From: Oryzomicrobium sp.
Lineage (GTDB): Bacteria; Pseudomonadota; Gammaproteobacteria; Burkholderiales; Rhodocyclaceae
Length of the DNA: 64,000 nt
Assembly: GCF_021287045.1 (NCBI RefSeq)
Contig: NZ_JAJTBG010000004.1
Location: 124,001 to 188,000, forward strand
Direction: 5' to 3'
Position 1 is the stretch's first letter, and each line of letters starts with the position of its first letter. Below, piece after piece: positions 18,170 through 27,811 of the stretch. The notes beneath the pieces were generated by a model that worked only from the letters and a program-made list of their open reading frames with translations, had not been told where the DNA came from and made no database searches. Both the position numbers and the translations under genes were made by a program.

Positions 18170-18260
18170 CTATCTACCAGCTATAAGCAGATAAATTATC
18201 ACTATGAGTGACAATATGATGCCTTTAAGATAAATTCAGTCCTTCTATCGTTGTAGATAG
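18170..18260. promoter_or_regulatory. AT-rich divergent promoter region with inverted repeat
   Basis: CTATCTAC (18170-18177) and its exact complement GTAGATAG (18253-18260) flank an AT-rich stretch. A smaller palindrome CTATC-GTTGTA-GATAG overlaps the second copy. The region separates the XRE regulator from the diguanylate cyclase and is a plausible binding region for the XRE protein. Confidence 0.35.
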
Positions 18261-18437
18261 ACACAAAGCCTGACAGTTGAAAGTCGGGCCAAGAACAAGG
18301 GGTTCGCCCCGGCGGCGCGGCCATGCCCCGCGCCGCAAAACGGCCTCCGCCGGCCAGCGTCACGCTCCGGCGCCGGAGGCGGCCGCCGTGGCTGGGGTAC
18401 GCAGCCCAGGTGGGCAGTTTCCCCAGGGATTCATTTC

Positions 18438-20165
18438 ATGAGCGCCACCGACAAACCGGCCGACGTCTCCGCCATGGCGGGAGACGACCCGGGCCTTGCC
18501 AACGAACGCAGGATCTTCCAGGGCATCGTCCTGGTGATCGGCCTGGCCGTGGCCGTCGCCCTGGGCTCGGTGCTGGGTATCACCCAGCTGCGGGAGGACG
18601 GGCTGTGGGTGGCCCGGGCCCAGGAAGCGAGCGAGGCCCTGGACGAGGTACTGGTGACGGTCACCGAGGCCGAGGCGGCGAGCCGGGGCTACGCCCTGAG
18701 CGGCGACGCGGCCTATCTCAAGCTCCACGGCGAGACGGCGCTGGCGATCGGCCCCGCCCTTTTGCGCCTGGGCCGCTTGATCGACGACGACGCCGTGCAA
18801 TTGCAGCGCTTCGACCGCTTGTCCAACCTGGTGGAGCGGCGCCTGGGCGTTATCCGCCTGCTCATCGAGACCCGCCGCCGCGATGGCGTGGAGGCGGCCC
18901 GGACCGTGGTGGCCGGGGGGGAGGGCAAGCGCTTGCAGGACGATATCCGCGCCCTGGCCGGCGAGATGCGGGCGCGGGAGAAGGGGCTGCTCCAGCAGCG
19001 CTTGGTCCAATCCGAGCGTAGCGCCCGCATGGCCCTGGTGGCGGTGGCTCTGGGCAGCCTGCTCGCCATCGGCATCGCTGCGATGGCCAATTACCTGATC
19101 CGGCGCGATTTTTCCGGCAGTCGCCGGGCCCACGCGGCGCTGCGCGAGGCCAATGCCTTGCTCGACCGGCGGGTCGCCGAGCGCACGGCGGAACTGCAAC
19201 GGGCCAACGACCGCTTGCAACTTGCCGACGCGGTGTTCCGCAACACCCAGGAAAGCATCGTCATCACCGACCCGGAAACCCGCGTCGTGGCGGTCAACCC
19301 GGCCTTCAGCATGGTGACCGAATACCCGGCCGATGAGGTGATCGGCCAGTCCGTGCGCCTACTGCGTTCCGGCTGGCACGACGAATCGTTCTACCAGCAG
19401 CTGTGGGCCAGCCTGGACGCCACCGGCAACTGGCAGGGCGAGATCTGGAGCCGCCGGCGCGGCGGCGACATCTACCAGGAATGGTTGAGCATCAGTACGG
19501 TCCACGACGCCCAGGGCAAGCTGACCCACTACATCGGCGTCGGGGTGGACCTGAGCCGCATGAACCACGCCAAGACCCTGCTCGAACATCTGGCCCACCA
19601 CGACGCCCTGACCGGCCTGCCCAACCGGCTGCTGCTCCATTCCCGGCTCGAACACTCCATCGAGCGGGCCCGCCGCGACAAGACCCTGTGCGCGGTCCTG
19701 TTCATCGACCTGGACCGCTTCAAGGAGGTCAACGACAGCTTGGGCCACGCCGCCGGCGACGAATTGCTCAAGCTGGCCGCCGAACGCATGCAGTTACGTC
19801 TGCGCGACGTGGACACCCTGGGCCGTCTGGGGGGCGACGAATTCGTCGTGGTGCTGGAGCGGGTGGGCAGCGAGGAGGGCGCGGCGGAGGTGGCCGGCGC
19901 CCTGGTCGAACAACTCAGTTCCCCGTTCCTGCTCTCCAGCGGGCGCCAGGTCCGCATCGGCGCCAGCGTCGGCATCAGCCTCTTTCCCCGGGACGCGGAG
20001 CGCTGGGACGAGTTGCTCGACCGGGCCGACGTGGCCCTCTATTCCGCCAAGAACGGCGGCCGGGGCCGCTGGTGCTTCGCCGCCCCGGACCGGAGTCCTT
20101 TCGCGCCCTTTACCGCCGACCCGGCCTCCCTGCCGGCGGCCGGCGTTCGGGTCAGCCCCGGTTGA
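18438..20165 (+). CDS. Membrane diguanylate cyclase, CHASE3-PAS-GGDEF
   Basis: A 575-residue sensor. A transmembrane helix (about 28-48) precedes a periplasmic CHASE3-like helical domain (about 50-190, with VTEAEAASRGYALSGD), then a second helix (about 198-216). A PAS domain follows (QESIVITDPETRVVAVNPAFSMVT, about 268-380). The C-terminal GGDEF domain (about 390-550) keeps HDALTGLPNR, FIDLDRFKEVNDSLGH and the active GGDEF. An RxxD inhibitory site (RDVD) lies five residues before GGDEF, so product feedback by c-di-GMP is expected. No EAL domain is present. The 3' end overlaps the convergent SbtA gene by 14 bp. Confidence 0.93.
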   Translation: MSATDKPADVSAMAGDDPGLANERRIFQGIVLVIGLAVAVALGSVLGITQLREDGLWVARAQEASEALDEVLVTVTEAEAASRGYALSGDAAYLKLHGETALAIGPALLRLGRLIDDDAVQLQRFDRLSNLVERRLGVIRLLIETRRRDGVEAARTVVAGGEGKRLQDDIRALAGEMRAREKGLLQQRLVQSERSARMALVAVALGSLLAIGIAAMANYLIRRDFSGSRRAHAALREANALLDRRVAERTAELQRANDRLQLADAVFRNTQESIVITDPETRVVAVNPAFSMVTEYPADEVIGQSVRLLRSGWHDESFYQQLWASLDATGNWQGEIWSRRRGGDIYQEWLSISTVHDAQGKLTHYIGVGVDLSRMNHAKTLLEHLAHHDALTGLPNRLLLHSRLEHSIERARRDKTLCAVLFIDLDRFKEVNDSLGHAAGDELLKLAAERMQLRLRDVDTLGRLGGDEFVVVLERVGSEEGAAEVAGALVEQLSSPFLLSSGRQVRIGASVGISLFPRDAERWDELLDRADVALYSAKNGGRGRWCFAAPDRSPFAPFTADPASLPAAGVRVSPG

Positions 20166-21093
20166 GCAGGGTGAAGACCTGGGTGGCGGCGGCCAGGTAG
20201 AGGGGCACGCCCACCACCACGTTGAAGGGGAAGGTGATGCCCAGGGCCAGGCCGATGGACAGGGCCGGGTTGGCTTCGGGCACGGCGATGCGCATGGCGG
20301 CGGGGGCGGCAATGTAGGAGGCGCTGGCCGCCAGGGTCATCAGCATGACGCAGCCCCCCAGGGAAAGGCCGGCCACGGCGCCCAGGGCCAGGCCCACGCC
20401 AGCGGCGAGCAGGGGAAAGAGCATGCCGAAGGCGAGCAGGAAGGCGCCGGACTTGCGTACTTCCGCCACCCGGCTGGCGGCCACCAGCCCCATTTCCAGC
20501 AGGAACAGGCACAGGGCGCCCTTGAACAGGTTGAAGAAGAACGGGGCAAGGGGCTCGGTGCCCGCCGGGCCGGCGATCCAGCCGATGGCCAGGCCGCCGA
20601 TGAGCAGCAGTACGCTTTTGCCGGCGAACACTTCCCGCAGCAGGTGGGCGTCGAACAGGGAGCGGCCGCCCCGGGCGTTGGCCAGCAGCACCCCGGTAAT
20701 CACCCCCGGGGCCTCCAGCAGCACCACGAACAGGGGCAGGTAGGCCTCGAATTCCACGTCCCGGGCCGCCAGGAAGCTGCTGGCCACGGCGTAGGTCACC
20801 ACCGACACCGACCCGTAGTGCCCGGCGATCGCCGCCGCGTCGGGCCGGCCGAAGCGCCGGCGCAGCAGCGGGTAGGCCAGCAGGGGCAGCAAAAGGCCCA
20901 GGCTCAGGGCCGCCAGGGCCTGGGGCAAGATGGTCAGCACGTCCTGCCGGGCGAGTTCCACCCCGCCCTTGAGGCCGATGGTCAGCAGCAGGAAGACCGA
21001 GAGGGTTTCATGGACCGCCGCCGGAATTTTCAGGTCCGAGGCGGAGAAGCGGGCGATCACGCCCAGAAGGAAGAAGAGAGGTATGGCATCCAT
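20152..21093 (-). CDS. SbtA-family sodium-dependent bicarbonate transporter
   Basis: A 313-residue membrane protein of the SbtA (DUF897) family with about 10 hydrophobic segments in two inverted halves. Landmarks are LKIPAAVHETLSVFLLLTIGLKGG in the first half and HYGSVSVVTYAVASSF, which lines the substrate site in cyanobacterial SbtA. The second half has AASASYIAAPAAMRIAVPEAN. The family imports bicarbonate with Na+, but many non-cyanobacterial members are uncharacterised. No SbtB (PII-like) partner gene is adjacent. Its 3' end overlaps that of the diguanylate cyclase, and its upstream region is AT-rich with a palindrome. Confidence 0.82.
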   Translation of the reverse strand: MDAIPLFFLLGVIARFSASDLKIPAAVHETLSVFLLLTIGLKGGVELARQDVLTILPQALAALSLGLLLPLLAYPLLRRRFGRPDAAAIAGHYGSVSVVTYAVASSFLAARDVEFEAYLPLFVVLLEAPGVITGVLLANARGGRSLFDAHLLREVFAGKSVLLLIGGLAIGWIAGPAGTEPLAPFFFNLFKGALCLFLLEMGLVAASRVAEVRKSGAFLLAFGMLFPLLAAGVGLALGAVAGLSLGGCVMLMTLAASASYIAAPAAMRIAVPEANPALSIGLALGITFPFNVVVGVPLYLAAATQVFTLLNRG

Positions 21094-21151
21094 GGGGGGC
21101 GATTCTAGGGGCCCCGCTTTTTGGTCGCTTGCGAATTAAATTGTGTTTTAT

Positions 21152-21167
21152 ATAGATAAAAATCTAT
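21152..21167. promoter_or_regulatory. Palindrome in the SbtA promoter region
   Basis: ATAGAT-AAAA-ATCTAT is a perfect 6-bp inverted repeat in a strongly AT-rich stretch 58-74 bases upstream of the SbtA start. It could be an operator or part of the promoter. No adjacent regulator gene identifies the binding protein. Confidence 0.4.
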
Positions 21168-21272
21168 GTATTTGACCGACGCATTATGGCTGGCGGGATC
21201 TGGCCGCCGGGCAGGCAAGTGCGTGCGGACGGTTGCGGTGGGCGGGGGCGAACGGCTGCGCAAAGGGGCCGC

Positions 21273-21800
21273 TCAGGCCGTGGCGTCGAAGGCTCGGTGG
21301 TAGGCGACATTGCCTTGCGGGCGGCTGTCGCCGAAGGCAAGGGCTAGGAAATACTCCGTGGGAACGTCGGGAAGCACCAGGCCAGCCATGGGGAGAAAAC
21401 CGAAGCGTTGGTAATAGGCCGGGTCGCCGAGCAGCACGCAGCCGGCGGCCGAGCACTGGCACAGGCACCGCATGGCGGCGTCCATGAGGGGGCTGCCGAT
21501 GCCTTGGCCTTGAACGGCGGGTGCTACGGAGAGGGGGCCAAGCCCGAACCAGCTTGGGGCTACCATCGGCGATGGCGACGGGGGAGACGGCTACATGCCC
21601 GACAAGCTTGCCGTCGATTTCTGCAACAAAGGAAAAGGTCAACGCACCCGATGCGCACAGGGCTCGGACGATGAACTGTTCCGTATGGCTGCCATGCGGC
21701 GTAGCCGCGAAGGCGGCGACGGTGACATTCTCGATGGCTTGGGTGTCGCCGGGGGCTCTTCGGGGCGGATGCACGGGCGCATTCGCTCAGCCTCATCCAT
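21273..21800 (-). pseudogene. GNAT-family N-acetyltransferase with two frameshifts
   Basis: The pieces join into a normal YhbS-like acetyltransferase. ATG 21800, four bases past the mnmC stop and behind GGGGAG, opens a frame reading MRPCIRPEE. A one-base deletion near CCCCCGG shifts it to PGDTQAIENVTVAAFAATPHGS and EQFIVRALCASGALTFSFVAE up to VAIADGSP. A one-base insertion then shifts to SWFGLGPLSVAPAVQGQGIG and GCVLLGDPAYYQRFGFLP, ending AFDATA. QGQGIG is the acetyl-CoA loop, so the fold would be complete without the shifts. It may be a decayed gene or local sequence error. It sits in the mnmC unit. Confidence 0.75.
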
Positions 21801-21803
21801 TTT

Positions 21804-23783
21804 TCACTCCCCGCCCTGATCCCGCTCATTGCGCCAGCGCCGGCCGGGTAGGAGGAAGCGGGCCGGGTCCAGGGCGTCGGCCAGGTCGGCCTCCAATGGC
21901 AGGGGGTCGCCGGCCATGCGCGAGGCCAGCAGCTCGCCGGCGTGGGCCGACCAGACCAGGCCCCGGGCGCCGAAACCGTTGAGCAGCCACAGCCCGGGCA
22001 GGCGCGGGATGGCGGCGAGGGACTGGCCCGGTGCGGCTTCCGCCGCCGGCAGGGCGCCGACCATGGGCAGCCGGTCCGGCGACACCGGGCGAAAGCCGAC
22101 CCGGCCTTCCAGGGTGTCCGGGTCCAGGGGCGGTTCGGCCTGGGCGGTCAGGCCGGGCAGGATGAAATCGAGCTTTTGCAGGTTTTCCCGGTGCTCGGCG
22201 GGGCGCAGGGCCGGGTCCGTGTCCCCGGCGATGAAGCTGGCGCCGCACACCCGGTAGCCGTCCACCACCGGGGTGACGTAGCCGAGGCGGCACACCACCA
22301 CCTTGGGAGCGGGCAGGGCGGCCGCCGGGATCACCGTGGTCTGGCCCCGGGCCGGGCGCAGGGGCAGCCAGGGCGCCGGGTAGAGCGCCTTGGCCGCGGC
22401 GGCGTTGGCCAGCACCAGATGGGGCGCCCGGCCGAGCAGGGTGCCGTCTTCGGCATGGGCCTCCCATTCGCCGTCGCGGTGGGCGATGGACGCCACGGCC
22501 TGTCCGAAGCGGGTGCGGATGCGCTCGGGAAAGCGGGCCAGGTTGGCGCGGCACAGCGATGGGGGCACGCCCCAGCCGCCACCGGGAAAGAACCAGCCGC
22601 CGGCAGCGGTGGGCCAGCCGGCAATGGCCGCGGCTTCGTCCTGGCCGACATAGCGCAGGTAGTCGGCGGGGGGCTGGTGCAGCTCCACCACCTTGCGCTG
22701 GGTGGCCTCGTGCACCGGGTCCCGGCCCAGGTGCAGCACGCCGCTGGCGCCCCACTGGACGGGCAATCCTTGGGCGCTGAGGGCCTGTAGGTGGTGCCGG
22801 GTATAGAGGAAGGCGGCCCGGGTGAGGCGGGCCAGCCGGTTGTCGTCCACCGCCGGCAGGGGGCGCAGTACGCCGATGCGGTTGCCCGAGGCACCGGCCC
22901 CCGGGCCGACGGCGTCGATCACTTCCACCTGCCAGCCTCGGGCGGCCAGCCGCTCGGCTACCGAGGTGCCGGCGAAGCCGGCGCCGATGACGAGGGCGCG
23001 GCGGTCGTCAGGGCCTGCGCCGCTGGTTTCTGCCGGGGCCGGATCATTGTCCCGGGCCGTCCGCTCGCCCACCAGCCGTTCGCGCTTGGTGCCGAAGCCC
23101 GGCACCTTGTCGACGCAGAAACCGGCCCGGGCCAGGCCCTCGCGCACGGCGCCGGCCACCGACCAGGTGGCGATGCGCGCCCCGGGGGCGGCCAGCCGGG
23201 CCAGGGGGTAAAACACCTGGGGCGACCACAACTCCGGGTTCTTGGCCGGGGAAAAGCCGTCCAGGTAGATGGCATCCACCCGGGCCTGGAGTTGGGGCAG
23301 GGTCGCGAGGGCGTCGCCGAACAGCAGGGTCAGGGTGACCCGGTCGCCGTCGGCGCCGGAGCCCAGGTGCAGGCGGTGGGTGCCCGGCAGCAGGTCGGGC
23401 CATGCGCGGCGCAGCTCGTCGGCTAGGGGCTCCAGTTCCGGCCAGGCCCGGTGCAGCACCGCCAGGTCGGCGGCGGAGAAGGGGTGCTTCTCGGTGGAGA
23501 CGAAGTGCAGCTCCCGGGAACGGGCCAGGTCGGCGCGCCAGGCGGCCCAGGTGGCGAGGAAGTTGAGCCCCAGGCCGAAGCCGGTCTCCAGGATGGTGAA
23601 GCGCTCCCGCCCTTGCCAGCGCTCCGGCAGGCCGCAGCCGGCCATGAACACCTGGCGGGCCTGCTCCAGCCCGCCGGCGGCAGTGTGGTAGACGTCGCCG
23701 TAATCCGTGGAGCGGGGCGTGCCGTCCGGGGCGAAGTCGAGGCGGGCCGGCTGGATCGGGGTGAAGGGGTGGGCGGCGGACAT
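21804..23783 (-). CDS. mnmC: Bifunctional tRNA (mnm5s2U34) methyltransferase/FAD-dependent oxidoreductase
   Basis: A 659-residue MnmC fusion that finishes 5-methylaminomethyl-2-thiouridine at the tRNA wobble base. The N-terminal methyltransferase part (about 1-240) has TDYGDVYHTAAGGLEQARQVF and the SAM loop ETGFGLGLNFL, with YLDGFSPAKNPELWS. The FAD-dependent oxidase (about 260-650) starts with the dinucleotide loop VIGAGFAGTSVAERLAARGW and ends with WLLNGFGARGLVWSAHAGELLASRM. ATG 23783 (MSAAHPFTPI) is chosen over the upstream in-frame codon at 23852 because homology-type sequence begins here. It lies downstream of lysS. Confidence 0.93.
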   Translation of the reverse strand: MSAAHPFTPIQPARLDFAPDGTPRSTDYGDVYHTAAGGLEQARQVFMAGCGLPERWQGRERFTILETGFGLGLNFLATWAAWRADLARSRELHFVSTEKHPFSAADLAVLHRAWPELEPLADELRRAWPDLLPGTHRLHLGSGADGDRVTLTLLFGDALATLPQLQARVDAIYLDGFSPAKNPELWSPQVFYPLARLAAPGARIATWSVAGAVREGLARAGFCVDKVPGFGTKRERLVGERTARDNDPAPAETSGAGPDDRRALVIGAGFAGTSVAERLAARGWQVEVIDAVGPGAGASGNRIGVLRPLPAVDDNRLARLTRAAFLYTRHHLQALSAQGLPVQWGASGVLHLGRDPVHEATQRKVVELHQPPADYLRYVGQDEAAAIAGWPTAAGGWFFPGGGWGVPPSLCRANLARFPERIRTRFGQAVASIAHRDGEWEAHAEDGTLLGRAPHLVLANAAAAKALYPAPWLPLRPARGQTTVIPAAALPAPKVVVCRLGYVTPVVDGYRVCGASFIAGDTDPALRPAEHRENLQKLDFILPGLTAQAEPPLDPDTLEGRVGFRPVSPDRLPMVGALPAAEAAPGQSLAAIPRLPGLWLLNGFGARGLVWSAHAGELLASRMAGDPLPLEADLADALDPARFLLPGRRWRNERDQGGE

Positions 23784-23810
23784 GGGCAGGAGCGGAGAGG
23801 GCCGAATGGA

Positions 23811-23838
23811 CAACGGCCCGCGGTCAGGCGGGCCGTTG
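23811..23838 (-). terminator. Possible terminator after lysS
   Basis: A 10-bp stem (CAACGGCCCG / CGGGCCGTTG) with an 8-nt loop lies 28 bases past the lysS stop. The minus-strand tail TCCATTC is weakly T-rich, so termination may be partial and mnmC could be read through. Confidence 0.4.
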
Positions 23839-23865
23839 CAGCACGGTGGCAAGGCTTGAGCGGGC

Positions 23866-25380
23866 TCAGTCCTTGCGCATGTGCGGGAAGAGGATTACGT
23901 CGCGGATTGCCGGGCTGTCGGTGAGCAGCATCACCAAGCGGTCGATGCCGATGCCGCAGCCGCCGGTGGGGGGCAGGCCGTATTCCAGGGCGCGGATGTA
24001 GTCGGCGTCGTAGAACATGGCTTCCTCGTCGCCGGCGTCCTTGGCCTTGGCCTGGGCGAGGAAGCGCTCGGCCTGGTCTTCCGGATCGTTCAGCTCGGAG
24101 AAGCCGTTGGCGATCTCGCGGCCGACGATGAACAGCTCGAAGCGTTCGGTGATCTCCGGGTCGGAATCGCTCTTGCGCGCCAGGGGCGACACTTCCACCG
24201 GGTAGTCGATGATGAAGGTCGGCTCCCACAGCTGGGCTTCGGCGGTTTCTTCGAAGAACATCAGTTGCAGGGCACCCAGGCCCATGTCGCCGCGGGGGTC
24301 CGCCTTCATTTCGCGCAGCTTGTGGCGCAGCCAGGCGGCGTCGGTCAGCTGGGCCTCGGTGTACTCGGGGCAGTGCTTCATCACGGCCTGGACGATGGTC
24401 AGGCGGTGGAAGGGCTTGGACAGGTCGAGCACCCGGCCCTGGTATTCGAACACCTCGGTGCCCAGGGCGTCCCGGGCGGCGTGGCGCAGCAGGCCTTCGG
24501 TGAAGTCCATGAGGGTGCGGTAGTCCGCGTAGGCCTCGTAGAACTCCATCATGGTGAATTCGGGGTTGTGCCGGGGCGAGACGCCTTCGTTGCGGAAGTT
24601 GCGGTTAACTTCGAAGACCTTCTCGAAGCCGCCCACCACCAGGCGCTTGAGATAAAGCTCGGGAGCGATGCGCAGGAACATTTCCATGTCCAGCGCGTTG
24701 TGGTGGGTGACGAAGGGCTTGGCCGAGGCGCCGCCGGGGATGGGGTGCATCATCGGCGTTTCGACTTCGAGGAAGCCGGCGTGGACCATGTAGTTGCGGA
24801 TGGATTGAATCATCCGGCTGCGGGCGAGGAAGGTGAAGCGGGAATCCTCGTTGGTGATCAGGTCCAGGTAGCGCTGGCGGTAGCGCTGCTCGATGTCGGT
24901 CAGGCCGTGGAACTTCTCGGGCAGGGGGCGCAGACACTTGGAGAGCAGCTTGACCTCGCTGGCCTTGACGGTCAGCTCGTTGGTCTTGGTGCGGAACAGG
25001 GTGCCGGTGACGCCGACGATGTCGCCGATGTCCCAGTGCTTGAAGTCGGTGTAGGTGTCCTCGCCCACGGCGTCCTTGGCCACGTAGACCTGGATGCGGC
25101 CGGACAGATCCTGCAAGGAGATGAAGGACGCCTTGCCCATGATCCGCTTGAGCATGACCCGGCCCGCCACTTTCACTTCGACGGGCGTGGCTTCCAGGGT
25201 TTCGCCGTCTTTCTCGCCATAGACCTCGAGCAGCTTGCCGGCGGTGTTCTCACGCTTGAAGTCGTTCGGGTAGGCGGTGCCGGATTCGCGCCATTTGCCA
25301 AGCTTGGCGCGGCGTTCGGCGATGATGTGGTTTTCGTCCTGGGGCAGCTCGTTGTTTTGCGGTTGGGCAGCGTCGGTCAT
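23866..25380 (-). CDS. lysS: Lysyl-tRNA synthetase, class II
   Basis: A 504-residue class II lysyl-tRNA synthetase. The anticodon-binding OB domain (about 60-160) includes [23 protein letters not shown]. The catalytic domain has motif 1 around [15 protein letters not shown], motif 2 [20 protein letters not shown] and motif 3 [33 protein letters not shown] forms the lysine-binding region. ATG 25380 gives [18 protein letters not shown]; an upstream in-frame start at 25464 is not supported. It lies downstream of prfB, the common prfB-lysS arrangement. Confidence 0.97.
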   Translation of the reverse strand: MTDAAQPQNNELPQDENHIIAERRAKLGKWRESGTAYPNDFKRENTAGKLLEVYGEKDGETLEATPVEVKVAGRVMLKRIMGKASFISLQDLSGRIQVYVAKDAVGEDTYTDFKHWDIGDIVGVTGTLFRTKTNELTVKASEVKLLSKCLRPLPEKFHGLTDIEQRYRQRYLDLITNEDSRFTFLARSRMIQSIRNYMVHAGFLEVETPMMHPIPGGASAKPFVTHHNALDMEMFLRIAPELYLKRLVVGGFEKVFEVNRNFRNEGVSPRHNPEFTMMEFYEAYADYRTLMDFTEGLLRHAARDALGTEVFEYQGRVLDLSKPFHRLTIVQAVMKHCPEYTEAQLTDAAWLRHKLREMKADPRGDMGLGALQLMFFEETAEAQLWEPTFIIDYPVEVSPLARKSDSDPEITERFELFIVGREIANGFSELNDPEDQAERFLAQAKAKDAGDEEAMFYDADYIRALEYGLPPTGGCGIGIDRLVMLLTDSPAIRDVILFPHMRKD

Positions 25381-25533
25381 GGTGGTCTTTCGTGCGAAGC
25401 CTGGGGAAGCTCCGGGGTCGTGCGGTTTGCGCGTGGCGCGTTGCAATGCGTCATTTTCGCACATCGCGCCTGTGCTGACGCGGGCGATGAGGGGCGCGCG
25501 CCGCCGGAAAACGGCTCCGGCGGCGCGGCAGGG

Positions 25534-26638
25534 TCAGACGCCCTGCTTCAGGCTAGCCTCGATGAAGGGGTCCAGGTCGCCGTCGAGGACGCCCTGGGTG
25601 TTGCCCACTTCCACGTTGGTGCGCAGATCCTTGATGCGCGACTGGTCGAGCACGTAGGAGCGGATCTGGTGGCCCCAGCCGATGTCCGACTTGGCGTCCT
25701 CCAGCTTTTGTTGCTCGGCCTGGCGCTTGCGCAGCTCATGCTCGAACAGGCGGGCACGCAGCATCTTCCAGGCTTCGTCCCGGTTACGGTGCTGGGAACG
25801 GTCGTTCTGGCACTGCACCACGATGCCGGTGGGCACGTGGGTCAGGCGCACCGCCGAGTCGGTCTTGTTGATGTGCTGGCCGCCGGCGCCGGAAGCCCGG
25901 TAGGTGTCGGTGCGCACGTCGGCCGGGTTGATCTCGATCTCGATCGAGTCGTCCACTTCCGGGTAGATGAACACCGAGGTGAAGCTGGTGTGGCGCCGGG
26001 CGTTGGAGTCGAAGGGGCTCTTGCGCACCAGGCGGTGGATGCCGGTCTCGGTACGCAGCATGCCGTAGGCGTAGTCGCCGCTGATCTTGATGGTGGCGCT
26101 CTTGATGCCTGCCACTTCGCCCTCGGACTCTTCCAGCACCTCGGCGGTGTAGCCGCGCCGCTCGCAGTAGCGCAGGTACATGCGCAGCAGCATGGAAGCC
26201 CAGTCCTGGGCCTCGGTGCCGCCGGCGCCGGCCTGGATTTCCAGGAAGCAAGGGTTGGGGTCCTGGGGGTTATTGAACATGCGCCGGAACTCCAGCTCAT
26301 GCACGGACTTCTCCAGGCCCTCGGCATCGCCGGCGACGGACTGGAGCATGTCCTCGTCGCCTTCCTCACGGCCCATCTCGAACATCTCCCGGGCGTCGCC
26401 CAGGGTCTGGGAAATCCGGTCGAGGCTGAACACCACGCCTTCCAGGGACTTCTTCTCCCGGCCTAGTTCCTGGGCGGCCTTGGCATCGTTCCAGATGGCG
26501 GGGTCTTCGAGCTGCTTGGTGACTTCGACTAGACGCGCTTGCTTGGCATCGTAGTCAAAGATACCTCCGTAGGTCGGCGGCCCGCTGGGCCAGGTCGGCA
26601 AGGTGGTTGGCGATGCTGTTGAGCTGTTCGGCTTCCAT
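25534..26638 (-). CDS. prfB: Peptide chain release factor 2 (programmed +1 frameshift)
   Basis: A 367-residue RF2 encoded in two frames, terminating translation at UGA and UAA. The first frame starts at ATG 26638 ([16 protein letters not shown]) and reads RRYL before an in-frame TGA at 26555-26557. After a +1 shift it continues [19 protein letters not shown]. The peptidyl-hydrolysis loop is [16 protein letters not shown] with GGQ. RF2 recognition-loop sequence (around [16 protein letters not shown]) is present. Length matches E. coli RF2 (365). The coordinates cover both frames. Confidence 0.96.
26552..26572 (-). promoter_or_regulatory. prfB programmed frameshift site
   Basis: The minus strand reads CGG AGG TAT CTT TGA C: an internal Shine-Dalgarno-like GGAGG, the slippery CTT, an in-frame UGA and a following C. 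This is the classic RF2 autoregulatory site. Low RF2 causes pausing at UGA and slippage to the +1 frame. Confidence 0.93.
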
Positions 26639-26818
26639 GGCGGTTTTCCTGTTGGGCGTGCGGAGCGCCGCGGGGCGGGCGGCCAGGCTTGGCCGGCGCC
26701 GATGGCGGCGGAAAAACCGGTAAGTATACCGCAGCCGATGGGAGCCTTCGCTCGTGCTACAGTCCGCTGCCCTGCACTTTTTCCGCCGCCGGGCTCCGCC
26801 GTCCGGCCGTACCGCTCC

Positions 26819-27811
26819 GTGACCGCTCCAGATTCCAGCCGCGCCGCCGCGGCCGCGCCTTCGTCCTCGCCATCGGCCGAGGCTGCTACCAGCTCTTCTT
26901 CCACCTTCGCCGGGCACGCCCCGGAACGGGACCGCCTGCCTGCCAGCGGCCTGCTCCTGCTGGCCGCCATCGCCCTGGGCTGGGGCCTCAACTGGCCGAT
27001 CATGAAAGTGGTCCTGAGCGAAGTGCCGCCCCTGACCTTTCGCGGTTCCTGTCTGACCCTGGGCGGCCTGGGCATGCTGCTCCTGGCCCGCCGCACCGGC
27101 CAGTCGGTGGCGATCCCGCCGGGCAGCCTGGGGCGTCTGGTGGCCCTCTCCGCCGCCAACATCATCGGTTGGAACGTGCTGGTGGTGTACGGGCTGCTCA
27201 CCCTGCCGTCCGGGCGGGGGGCGCTACTCGGCTACACCATGCCGCTGTGGGGCATCTGCCTGTCGGTCTGGCTGCTGCGCGAACGGCTCACGGCGCGCAA
27301 GTTGGCCGGCCTGGGACTGGGTTTCGCCGGGGTGGCGCTGTTGATCGGCGAGAGCCTGGGCGCCCTGTCGGCGGCCCCGGCGGGCGTGGCCTGCATGCTC
27401 GGCGCCGCCTTCTGCTGGGCCCTGGGCATCGTGCTGCTCAAGCGCCTGCCGCTGGCCATGCCGACCATGTCCCTGACCGGCTGGATGATGCTGTTGGGCG
27501 GGGTGCCGATCGCCGTCGCCGCGCTGATCGTGGACGCGGGCCGCTGGCACGTCCCATCGTTCTGGCCGGCTTTCGGCCTGGCCTACAACCTCTTCATCGG
27601 CTTCATGTTCTGCTACTGGGCGTGGAACCGCATCGTGCTGATGGTGCCCGTGTCGGTGTCATCCCTCTCGTCCCTGGTTACGCCGCTGATCGGCCTGTTC
27701 GGCGGCATGATCTTTCTCGGCGAGCGGCCGGGCTGGCAGGAAGGGCTGGCGGCACTGTGCATCCTGGGTGCCCTGGCGGTGGTATCCCTACCCGGGCGCC
27801 GCCGGGGTTAG
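26819..27811 (+). CDS. EamA/DMT-family transporter
   Basis: A membrane protein of about 330 residues with 10 hydrophobic segments in two EamA repeats. The first begins [22 protein letters not shown] and the second [22 protein letters not shown]. The repeat ends [10 protein letters not shown]. Family members export amino acids or metabolites. The start is uncertain: GTG 26819 (TAPDSSRAA) gives a Ser/Ala-rich lead of about 45 residues, and ATG 26738 or 26702 would extend it further. No clear ribosome site decides. It diverges from prfB and overlaps the convergent zinc-ribbon gene by 4 bp. Confidence 0.85.
   Translation: MTAPDSSRAAAAAPSSSPSAEAATSSSSTFAGHAPERDRLPASGLLLLAAIALGWGLNWPIMKVVLSEVPPLTFRGSCLTLGGLGMLLLARRTGQSVAIPPGSLGRLVALSAANIIGWNVLVVYGLLTLPSGRGALLGYTMPLWGICLSVWLLRERLTARKLAGLGLGFAGVALLIGESLGALSAAPAGVACMLGAAFCWALGIVLLKRLPLAMPTMSLTGWMMLLGGVPIAVAALIVDAGRWHVPSFWPAFGLAYNLFIGFMFCYWAWNRIVLMVPVSVSSLSSLVTPLIGLFGGMIFLGERPGWQEGLAALCILGALAVVSLPGRRRG

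Noticed and set aside
23881..26466. A plus-strand open frame of about 860 codons opposite lysS and prfB
   Set aside because: Antisense shadow of two essential genes; no motifs and typical mirror composition.
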